Positions 50,857 to 61,094 of a stretch of 64,000 nt of DNA are shown here, piece by piece. The stretch covers positions 6,887,501 through 6,951,500 of the forward strand of contig BRXU01000002.1 in the NCBI GenBank assembly GCA_030267565.1, written 5' to 3'. The position numbers and the translations under genes are program-made. This stretch comes from Pleodorina starrii. Its lineage: Eukaryota > Chlorophyta > Chlorophyceae > Chlamydomonadales > Volvocaceae. The first letter of the stretch is position 1. Each line of letters opens with the position of its first letter. The notes below the pieces were generated by a model. The model had not been told where the DNA came from and made no database searches. It worked only from the letters and a program-made list of their open reading frames with translations.

Positions 50857-53662
50857 TGCTCGCTGTCTGGGGGCACCAAGCGGCCGTTGGGCAGGACGGC
50901 CCACAAGAATCCCGTAGGGCTGCTTACCCGGCTGCCATCGAGCGACAGGAGCCAGTCGGGCGCCGGCGGCAGTTTGGGGTCCAGGGGGTCGGCTGGCAGC
51001 AGTCTCCGCCAGTCGGCTGGGATGGCCCCAAGGACCGCCTGCATGAGGGGTTTGTGCTGGGTCATGGGCGACGCTGCACGGAGCTCGGCCAGGGTGCGGG
51101 GTCCCAGGTGGGCGGTCCCATCCGGCGGGGTGAAGGGCTGGTCGGTGGCGGGGTCACGCAGGGCTGCATTGAAGAACAGGGGCTCATGTAGGACGGCACG
51201 CGCGTCCGTGGTCTCTGGGTAGGCCAGCCGGGTCGGGAGCAAGGAGTGGTAGGACTGCACCAGGCCGGCAATGAACGTCCCGGTCCCTCCGACGGTATTC
51301 CCGGCCCTTTTAAGGCCTCACGGGCCCTCTGAAGGTCTTCCGGGCCCCCCGAAGGCCTTCCAGGCTTTCTGAACGCCTTCCGGACCCTCCAAAGGCGTTC
51401 TGGGGCTCTCAAACGGCCTTCCGGGCCCTTTGATTGCCTTCCAGGCCTTCCAAAGGCTTCCAGCCCACAGAAAGCCTTCCGGGCTCCCCAATTGCCTACC
51501 GGTCCCTCCGACGGTATTCCCGGCCCTTTTAAGGCCTCACGGGCCCTCTGAAGGTCTTCCGGGCCCCTTGAAGGCCTTCCGGGCTTTCTGAACGCCTTCC
51601 GGACCCTCCAAAGGCGTTCTGGGGCTCTCAAACGGCCTTCCGGGCCCTTTGATTGCCTTCCGGGCCTTCCAAAGGCTTCCAGCCCACAGAAAGCCTTCCG
51701 GGCTCCCCAATTGCCTACCGGTCCCTCCGACGGTATTCCCGGCCCTTTTAAGGCCTCACGGGCCCTCTGAAGGTCTTCTGGGCCCCCCGAAGGCCTTCCG
51801 GGCTTTCTGAACGCCTTCCGGACCCCCCAAAGGCGTTCTGGGGCTCTCAAACGGCCTTCCGGGCCCTTTGATTGCCTTCCAGGCCTTCCAAAGGCTTCCA
51901 GCCCACAGAAAGCCTTCCGGGCTCCCCAATTGCCTACCGGTCCCTCCGACGGTATTCCCGGCCCTTTTAAGGCCTCACGGGCCCTCTGAAGGTCTTCCGG
52001 GCCCCCCGAAGGCCTTCCGGGCTTTCTGAACGCCTTCCGGACCCCCCAAAGGCGTTCTGGGGCTCTCAAACGGCCTTCCGGGCCCTTTGATTGCCTTCCA
52101 GGCCTTCCAAAGGCTTCCAGCCCACAGAAAGCCTTCCGGGCTCCCCAATCGCCTACCGGTCCCTCCGATGGTATTGCCGGCCCTTTTAAGGCCTCACGGG
52201 CCCTCTGAAGGTCTTCCGGGCCCCCCGAGGGCCTTCCGGGCCTTCTGAACGCCTTCCGGACCCTCCAAAGGCGTTCTAGGGCTCTCAAACGGCCTTCCGG
52301 GCCCTTTGATTGCCTTCCAGGCCTTCCAAAGGCTTCCAGCCCACAGAAAGCCTTCCGGGCTCCCAAATTGCCTACCGGTCCCTCCGACGGTATTCCGGGC
52401 CCTTTGAAGGCCTCATGGGCCCTCTGAACGGCTTCTGGGCCCCCCGAGGGCCTTCCGGGCCTTCTGAACGCTTCCAAAGGCCCCCGAGGGCCTTCCGGGC
52501 CTTCCAAAGGCTTCCAGCCCACAGAAAGCCTTCCGGGCTCCCCAATTGCCTTCTGGTCCCTCCGACGGTATTCCAGGCCCTTTAAAGGCCTCACGGGCCC
52601 TCTAAACGGCTTATGGGCCCCCCGAGGTCCTTCCGGGCCTTCTGAACACCTTCCGGACCCTCCAAAGGCATTCTGGGGCTCTCCCGGGCCCCCCGAGGGC
52701 CTTCCGGGCCTTCTGAACGCCTTCCGGACCCTGCAAAGGCGTTCTGGGGCTCTCAAACGGCCTTCCGGGCCCTTTGATTGCCTTCCAGGCCTTCCAAAGG
52801 CTTCCAGCCCACAGAAAGCCTTCCGGGCTCCCCAATCGCCTACCGGTCCCTCCGACGGTATTCCCGGCCCTTTTAAGGCCTCACGGGCCCTCTGAAGGTC
52901 TTCCGGGCCCCCCGAGGGCCTTCCGGGCCTTCTGAACGCCTTCCGGACCCTCCAAAGGCGTTCTGGGGCTCTCAAACGGCCTTCCGGGCCCTTTGATTGC
53001 CTTCCAGGCCTTCCAAAGGCTTCCAGCCCACAGAAAGCCTTCCGGGCTCCCAAATCGCCTACCGGTCCCTCCGACGGTATTCCCGGCCCTTTTAAGGCCT
53101 CACGGGCCCTCTGAAGGTCTTCCGGGCCCCCCGAAGGCCTTCTGGGCTTTCTGAACGCCTTCCGGACCTTCCAAAGGCGTTCTGGGGCTCTCAAACGGCC
53201 TTCCGGGCCCTTTGATTGCCTTCCAGGCCTTCCAAAGGCTTCCAGCCCACAGAAAGCCTTCCGGGCTCCCCAATTGCCTTCCGGTCCCTCCGACGGTATT
53301 CCAGGCCCTTTGAAGGCCTCATGGGCCCTCTGAAGGTCTTCCGGGCCCCCCGAAGGCCTTCCGGGCCTTCTGAACGGCTTCCGGACCCTCCAAAGGCATT
53401 CTGGGGCTCTCAAACGGCCATCCGGGCCCTTTGATTGCTTTCCGGGCCTTCCAAAGGCTTCCAGCCCACAGAAAGCCTTCCGGGCTCCCCAATTGCCTTC
53501 CGGTCCCTCCGACGGTATTCCAGGCCCTTTGAAGGCCTCACGGGCCCTCTAAACGGCTTATGGGCCCCCCGAGGTCCTTCCGGGCCTTCTGAACACCTTC
53601 CGGACCCTCCAAAGGCATTCTGGGGCTCTCCCGGGCCCCCTGAGGGCCTTCCGGGCCTTCTG

Positions 53663-54054
53663 TTATGTTATGTTTTTGTTACAGTGTGTGGGGCTTCTGG
53701 GCCCATTCTAGGGTGAGGGCACCGCCCTCCTATTTTTATCAGCCACGAGTTTGTTCGCTTTGAGCACCATCCACCACCGTCACACTGTCCAACGCCATAC
53801 GAACTGAGAGTCCAAGGCGGTTGGTCCTGCCAACTAGGACCCCACCTCATCCGTTCACCCAACATCCGTAGAGACTGAGGGTTCAGCGATCGCCACCAAT
53901 CAACCGTGTACTCTGCCCAATCAACTGGGACCCATCTCCACATCTCAGCAGCTAGCCATAATCTCGCCGCTCCCGACAATGTCGGGGGTCTCCCCGGGAA
54001 TCGAACCCAGGACCTTAACCGTAACGCCGGTAGTGTCATATCCAGACCAGACCA
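53663..54054 (-). mobile_element. tRNA-derived SINE of a second family, 392 bp, 9-bp TSD
   Basis: Bounded by ggccttctg (53654-53662, 54055-54063), a satellite sequence that is single elsewhere. On the minus strand it starts near the tRNA-like head with a perfect B box (ggttcgattcc) and ends in an AT-rich tail of acataacataac. It shares no sequence with the poly(A) SINE family, and its tail is not pure A. The only break in the satellite array between 51279 and 58800. Confidence 0.88.
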
Positions 54055-57000
54055 GGCCTTCTGAACACCTTCCGGACCTTCCAAAGGCGTTCTGGGGCTC
54101 TCAAACGGCCTTCCGGGCCCTTTGATTGCCTTCCAGGCCTTCCAAAGGCTTCCAGCCCACAGAAAGCCTTCCGGGCTCCCCAATTGCCTTCCGGTCCCTC
54201 CGACGGTATTCCAGGCCCTTTGAAGGCCTCATGGGCCCTCTGAAGGTCTTCCGGGCCCCCCGAGGTCCTTCCGGGCCTTCTGAACACCTTCCGGACCCTC
54301 CAAAGGCATTCTGGGGCTCTCCCGGGCCCCCCGAAGGCCTTCCGGGCTTTCTGAACGCCTTCCGGACCCTCCAAAGGCGTTCTGGGGCTCTCAAACGGCC
54401 TTCCGGGCCCTTTGATTGCCTTCCAGGCCTTCCAAAGGCTTCCAGCCCACAGAAAGCCTTCCGGGCTCCCCAATTGCCTTCCGGTCCCTCCGACGGTATT
54501 CCGAGCCCTTTGAAGGCCTCATGGGCCCTCTGAAGGTCTTCCGGGCCCCCCGAGGTCCTTCCGGGCCTTCTGAACACCTTCCGGACCCTCCAAAGGCATT
54601 CTGGGGCTCTGCCGGGCCCCCTGAAGGCCTTCCGGGCTTTCTGAACGCCTTCCGGACCCTCCAAAGGCGTTCTGGGGCTCTCAAACAGCCTTCCGGGCCC
54701 TTTGATTGCCTTCCAGGCCTTCCAAAGGCTTCCAGCCCACAGAAAGCCTTCCGGGCTCCCCAATTGCCTACCGGTCCCTCCGACGGTATTCCCGGCCCTT
54801 TTAAGGCCTCACGGGCCCTCTGAAGGTCTTCCGGGCCCCCCGAGGGCCTTCCGGGCCTTCTGAACGCCTTCCGGACCCTCCAAAGGCGTTCTAGGGCTCT
54901 CAAACGGCCTTCCGGGCCCTTTGATTGCCTTCCAGGCCTTCCAAAGGCTTCCAGCCCATAGAAAGCCTTCCGGGCTTCCCAATTGCCTACCGGTCCCTCC
55001 GACGGTATTCCAGGCCTTTTTAAGGCCTCACGGGCCCTCTGAAGGTCTTCCGGGCCCCCCGAGGGCCTTCTGGGCTTTCTGAACGCCTTCCGGACCCTCC
55101 AATGGCGTTCTGGGGCTCTCAAACGGCCTTCCGGGCCCTCTGATTGCCTTCCAGGCCTTCCAATGGCTTCCAGCCCACAGAAAGCCTTCCGGGCTCCCCA
55201 ATTGCCTACCGGTCCCTCCGACGGTATTCCCGGCCCTTTTAAGGCCTCACGGGCCCTCTGAAGGTCTTCCGGGCCCCCCGAAGGCCTTCTGGGCTTTCTG
55301 AACGCCTTCCGGACCCTCCAAAGGTGTTCTGGGGCTCTCAAACGGCCTTCCGGGCCCTCTGATTGCCTTCCAGGCCTTCCAATGGCTTCCAGCCCACAGA
55401 AAGCCTTCCGGGCTCCCCCATTGCCTACCGGTCCCTCCGACGGTATTCCCGGCCCTTTTAAGGCCTCACGGGCCCTCTGAAGGTCTTCCGGGCCCCCCGA
55501 AGGCCTTCTGGGCTTTCTGAACGCCTTCCGGACCCTCCAAAGGCGTTCTGGGGCTCTCAAACGGCCTTCCGGGCCCTTTGATTGCCTTCCAGGCCTTCCA
55601 AAGGCTTCCAGCCCACAGAAAGCCTTCCGGGCTCCCCAATTGCCTACCGGTCCCTCCGACGGTATTCCCGGCCCTTTTAAGGCCTCACGGGCCCTCTGAA
55701 GGTCTTCCGGGCCCCCCGAAGGCCTTCCGGGCTTTCTGAACGCCTTCCGGACCCTCCAAAGGAATTCTGGGGCTCTCAAACGGCCTTCCGGGCCCTTTGA
55801 TTGCCTTCCAGGCCTTCCAAAGGCTTCCAGCCCACAGAAAGCCTTCCGGGCTCCCCAATTGCCTACCGGTCCCTCCGACGGTATTCCAGGCCCTTTGAAG
55901 GCCTCACGGGCCCTCTGAAGGTCTTCCGGGCCCCCCGAGGTCCTTCCGGGCCTTCTGAACACCTTCCGGACCCTCCAAAGGCATTCTGGGGCTCTCCCGG
56001 GCCCCCCGAAGGCCTTCAGGGCTTTCTGAACGCCTTCCGGACCCTCCAAAGGCGTTCTGGGGCTCTCAAACGGCCTTCCGGGCCCTTTGATTGCCTTCCA
56101 GGCCTTCCAAAGGCTTCCAGCCAACAGAAAGCCTTCCGGGCTCCCCAATTGCCTACCGGTCCCTCCGACGGTATTCCCGGCCCTTTTAAGGCCTCACGGG
56201 CCCTCTGAAGGTCTTCCGGGCCCCCCGAAGGCCTTCTGGGCTTTCTGAACGCCTTCCGGACCCTCCAAAGGCGTTCTGGGGCTCTCAAACGGCCTTCCGG
56301 GCCCTTTGATTGCCTTCCAGGCCTTCCAAAGGCTTCCAGCCCACAGAAAGCCTTCCGGGCTCCCCAATTGCCTACCGGTCCCTCCGACGGTATTCCCGGC
56401 CCTTTTAAGGCCTCACAGGCCCTCTGAAGGTCTTCCGGGCCCCCCGAGGGCCTTCCGGGCCTTCTGAACGCCTTCCGGACCCTCCAAAGGCGTTCTAGGG
56501 CTCTCAAACGGCCTTCCGGGCCCTTTGATTGCCTTCCAGGCCTTCCAAAGGCTTCCAGCCCACAGAAAGCCTTCCGGGCTCCCAAATTGCCTACCGGTCC
56601 CTCCGACGGTATTCCGGGCCCTTTGAAGGCCTCACGGGCCCTCTGAAGGTCTTCCGGGCCCCCCGAGGTCCTTCCGGGCCTTCTGAACACCTTCCGGACC
56701 CTCCAAAGGCATTCTGGGGCTCTCCCGGGCCCCCCGAAGGCCTTCTGGGCTTCCTGAACGCCTTCCGGACCCTCCAAAGGCGTTCTGGGGCTCTCAAACG
56801 GCCTTCCGGGCCCTTTGATTGCCTTCCAGGCCTTCCAAAGGCTTCCAGCCCACAGAAAGCCTTCCGGGCTCCCCAATCGCCTACCGGTCCCTCCGACGGT
56901 ATTCCCGGCCCTTTTAAGGCCTCACAGGCCCTCTGAAGGTCTTCCGGGCCCCCCGAAGGCCTTCCGGGCCTTCTGAACGCCTTCCGGACCCTCCAAAGGC

Positions 57001-58805
57001 GTTCTGGGGCTCTCAAACGGCCTTCCGGGCCCTTTGATTGCCTTCCAGGCCTTCCAAACGCTTCCAGCCCACAGAAAGCCTTCCGGGCTCCCAAATTGCC
57101 TACCGGTCCCTCCGACGGTATTCCGGGCCCTTTTAAGGCCTCACGGGCCCTCTGAACGGCTTCTGGGCCCCCCGAGGGCCTTCCGGGCCTTCTGAACGCC
57201 TTCCGGACCCTCCAAAGGCGTTCTGGGGCTCTCAAACGGGCTTCCGGGCCCTTTGATTGCCTTCCAGGCCTTCCAAAGGCTTCCAACCCACAGAAAGCCT
57301 TCCGGGCTCCCCAATTGCCTTCCGGTCCCTCCGACGGTATTCCCGGCCCTTTTAAGGCCTCACAGGCCCTCTGAAGGTCTTCCGGGCCCCCCGAGGGCCT
57401 TCCGGGCCTTCTGAACGCCTTCCAGACCCTCCAAAAGCGTTCTGGGGCTCTCAAACGGCCTTCCGGGCCCTTTGATTGCCTTCCAGGCCTTCCAAAGGCT
57501 TCCAGCCCACAGAAAGCCTTCCGGGCTCCCAAATTGCCTACCGGTCCCTCCGACGGTATTCCCGGCCCTTTTAAGGCCTCACAGGCCCTCTGAAGGTCTT
57601 CCGGGCCCCCCGAAGGCCTTCCGGGCCTTCTGAACGCCTTCCGGACCCTCCAAAGACGTTCTGGGGCTCTCAAACGGCCTTCCGGGCCCTTTGATTGCCT
57701 TCCAGGCCTTCCAAACGCTTCCAGCCCACAGAAAGCCTTCCGGGCTCCCAAATTGCCTACCGGTCCCTCCGACGGTATTCCGGGCCCTTTGAAGGCCTCA
57801 CGGGCCCTCTGAACGGCTTCTGGGCCCCCCGAGGGCCTTCCGGGCCTTCTGAACGCCTTCCGGACCCTCCAAAGGCGTTCTGGGGCTCTCAAACGGCCTT
57901 CCGGGCCCTTTGATTGCCTTCCAGGCCTTCCAAAGGCTTCCAGCCCACAGAAAGCCTTCCGGGCTCCCCAATCGCCTACCGGTCCCTCCGACGGTATTCC
58001 CGGCCCTTTTAAGGCCTCACGGGCCCTCTGAACGGCTTCTGGGCCCCCCGAGGGCCTTCCGGGCCTTCTGAACATCTTCCGGACCCTCCAAAGGCGTTCT
58101 GGGGCTCTCAAACGGCCTTCCGGGCCCTTTGATTGCCTTCCAGGCCTTCCAAAGGCTTCCAGCCCACAGAAAGCCTTCCGGGCTCCCAAATTGCCTACCG
58201 GTCCCTCCGACGGTATTCCGGGCCCTTTTAAGACCTCACGGGCCCTCTGAAGGTCTTCCGGGCCCCCCGAAGGCCTTCCGGGCCTTCTGAACGCCTTCCG
58301 GACCCTCCAAAGGCGTTCTGGGGCTCTCAAAGGGCCTTCCGGGCCCTTTGATTGCCTTCCAGGCCTTCCAAAGGCTTCCAGCCCACAGAAAGCCTTCCGG
58401 GCTCCCAAATTGCCTACCGGTCCCTCCGACGGTATTCCCGGCCCTTTTCAGGCCTCTCGGGCCCTCTGAAGGTCTTCCGGGCCCCCCGAGGGCCTTCCGG
58501 GCCTTCTGAACGCCTTCCGGACCCTCCAAAGGCGTTCTGGGGCTCTCAAACGGCCTTCCGGGCCCTTTGATTGCCTTCCAGGCCTTCCAAAGGCTTCCAG
58601 CCCACAGAAAGCCTTCCGGGCTCCCCAATCGCCTACCGGTCCCTCCGACGGTATTGCCGGCCCTTTTAAGGCCTCACGGGCCCTCTGAACGGCTTCTGGG
58701 CCCCCCGAGGCCCTTCCGGGCCTTCTGAACGCCTTCCGGACCCTCCAAAGGAATTCTGGGGCTCACAAACGGCCTTCCGGGCCCTTTGATTGCCTTCCAG
58801 GCCTT

Positions 58806-58815
58806 CCAAAAAAAA
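58806..58815 (+). other. A-tract replacing eight satellite bases
   Basis: ccttccaaaaaaaagcccacag stands where other monomers have ccttccaaaggcttccagcccacag. A similar change (aaaaataaaaaa) lies at 60402-60418 at the same monomer position. These may be poly(A) micro-insertions with target loss, or one event copied with the array. Confidence 0.6.
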
Positions 58816-59720
58816 GCCCACAGAAAGCCTTCCGGGCTCCCCAATTGCCTACCGGTCCCTCCGACGGTATTCCCGGCCCTTTTAAGGCCTCACGGGCCCT
58901 CTGAAGGTCTTCCGGGCCCCCCAAAGGCCTTCCGGGCTTTCTGAACGCCTTCCGGACCCTCCAAAGGCGTTCTGGGGCTCTCAAACGGCCTTCCGGGCCC
59001 TTTGATTGCCTTCCAGGCCTTCCAAAGGCTTCCAGCCCACAGAAAGCCTTCCGGGCTCCCCAATCGCCTACCGGTCCCTCCGACGGTATTGCCGGCCCTT
59101 TTAAGGCCTCACGGGCCCTCTGAACGGCTTCTGGGCCCCCCGAGGCCCTTCCGGGCCTTCTGAACGCCTTCCGGACCCTCCAAAGGCGTTCTGGGGCTCT
59201 CAAACGGCCTTCCGGGCCCTTTGATTGCCTTCCAGGCCTTCCAAAGGCTTCCAGCCCACAGAAAGCCTTCCGGGCTCCCCAATTGCCTACCGGTCCCTCC
59301 GACGGTATTCCCGGCCCTTTTAAGGCCTCACGGGCCCTCTGAAGGTCTTCCGGGCCCCCCAAAGGCCTTCCGGGCTTTCTGAACGCCTTCCGGACCCTCC
59401 AAAGGCGTTCTGGGGCTCTCAAACGGCCTTCCGGGCCCTTTGATTGCCTTCCAGGCCTTCCAAAGGCTTCCAGCCCACAGAAAGCCTTCCGGGCTCCCCA
59501 ATTGCCTACCGGTCCCTCCGACGGTATTCCCGGCCCTTTTAAGGCCTCACGGGCCCTCTGAAGGTTTTCCGGGCCCCCCGAAGGCCTTCCGGGCCTTCTG
59601 AACGCCTTCCGGACCCTCCAAAGGCGTTCTGGGGCTCTCAAACGGCCTTCCGGGCCCTTTGATTGCCTTCCAGGCCTTCCAAAGGCTTCCAGCCCACAGA
59701 AAGCCTTCCGGGCTCCCCAA

Positions 59721-59784
59721 TTTTTTTTTCCTGCGAGGGATGTTACAAGGACTGGGAAAGCGAAGCCCAAAGGGCAAGCCGAGC
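59721..59784 (-). mobile_element. LINE tail insertion in satellite, first copy
   Basis: Nine T, then a reversed LINE 3' end with private differences (cctgcgagggatg, cccaaaggg), bounded by CAATT on both sides. It is identical to 60884-60947. Confidence 0.9.
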
Positions 59785-60883
59785 AATTGCCTACCGGTCC
59801 CTCCGACGGTATTCCCGGCCCTTTTAAGGCCTCACGGGCCCTCTGAAGGTTTTCCGGGCCCCCCGAGGGCCTTCCGGGCTTTCTGAACGCCTTCTGGACC
59901 CTCCAAAGGCGTTCTGGGGCTCTCAAACGGCCTTCCGGGCCCTTTGATTGCCTTCCAGACCTTCCAAAGGCTTCCAGCCCACAGAAAGCCTTCCGGGCTC
60001 CCCAATCGCCTACCGGTCCCTCCGACGGTATTCCCGGCCCTTTTAAGGCCTCACGGGCCCTCTGAAGGTCTTCCGGGCCCCCCAAAGGCCTTCCGGGCTT
60101 TCTGAACGCCTTCCGGACCCTCCAAAGGCGTTCTGGGGCTCTCAAACGGCCTTCCGGGCCCTTTGATTGCCTTCCAGGCCTTCCAAAGGCTTCCAGCCCA
60201 CAGAAAGCCTTCCGGGCTCCCCAATTGCCTACCGGTCCCTCCGACGGTATTGCCGGCCCTTTTAAGGCCTCACGGGCCTTCTGAACGGCTTCTGGGCCCC
60301 CCGAGGCCCTTCCGGGCTTTCTGAACGCCTTCCGGACCCTCCAAAGGCGTTCTGGGGCTCTCAAACGGCCTTCCGGGCCCTTTGATTGCCTTCCAGGCCT
60401 TCCAAAAATAAAAAAGCCCACAGAAAGCCTTCCGGGCTCCCCAATTGCCTACCGGTCCCTCCGACGGTATTCCCGGCCCTTTTAAGGCCTCACGGGCCCT
60501 CTGAAGGTCTTCCGGGCCCTCCAAAGGCCTTCCGGGCTTTCTGAACGCCTTCCGGACCCTCCCAAAGGCGTTCTGGGGCTCTCAAACGGCCTTCCGGGCC
60601 CTTTGATTGCCTTCCAGGCCTTCCAAAGGCTTCCAGCCCACAGAAAGCCTTCCGGGCTCCCCAATTGCCTACCGGTCCCTCCGACGGTATTCCCGGCCCT
60701 TTTAAGGCCTCACGGGCCCTCTGAAGGTTTTCCGGGCCCCCCGAAGGCCTTCCGGGCCTTCTGAACGCCTTCCGGACCCTCCAAAGGCGTTCTGGGGCTC
60801 TCAAACGGCCTTCCGGGCCCTTTGATTGCCTTCCAGGCCTTCCAAAGGCTTCCAGCCCACAGAAAGCCTTCCGGGCTCCCCAA

Positions 60884-60947
60884 TTTTTTTTTCCTGCGAG
60901 GGATGTTACAAGGACTGGGAAAGCGAAGCCCAAAGGGCAAGCCGAGC
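60884..60947 (-). mobile_element. LINE tail insertion in satellite, second copy
   Basis: Same insertion, same private differences and same site as 59721-59784, offset by 1163 bp. It must have been multiplied with the array. Confidence 0.9.
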
Positions 60948-61094
60948 AATTGCCTTCCGGTCCCTCCGACGGTATTCCCGGCCCTTTTAAGGCCTCACGG
61001 GCCCTCTGAAGGTCTTCCGGGCCCCCCGAGGGCCTTCCGGGCTTTCTGAACGCCTTCTGGACCCTCCAAAGGCGTTCTGGGGCTCTCAAACGGC

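Larger units (their letters stand above)
48677..51278 (-). pseudogene. LINE F ORF2, residues about 991-1610, four times interrupted
   Basis: Minus strand, from the stop at 48677 back to the region after the RT domain. It is broken by SINE copy 7 (49184-49475), a LINE tail of 26 bases (49870-49896) and SINE copy 8 (50411-50856), which itself holds a LINE tail. A short internal change near 48855 (aaaacgg for the usual tgcacgg) also shifts the frame. It ends at atgaacgt, where satellite array 2 starts. Confidence 0.87.
51279..61094. repeat. Satellite array 2 (219-bp monomer)
   Basis: More than 40 copies of the same 219-bp monomer as array 1. The spacing is exactly 219 bp over, for example, 51426, 51645, 51864, 52083 and 52302. 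It is interrupted by a tRNA-derived SINE (53663), two copies of one LINE tail insertion (59721, 60884) and A-tract replacements (58806, 60402). The left edge joins LINE ORF2; the right edge joins the palindromic element. The minus strand keeps one frame open for hundreds of codons because 219 is a multiple of three. Confidence 0.95.

Noticed and set aside
51062..53413. Minus-strand 783-codon frame in the satellite as a repetitive protein gene
   Set aside because: The frame follows from a monomer length divisible by three. It crosses the LINE junction at 51279 and has no start context or non-repeat domain.
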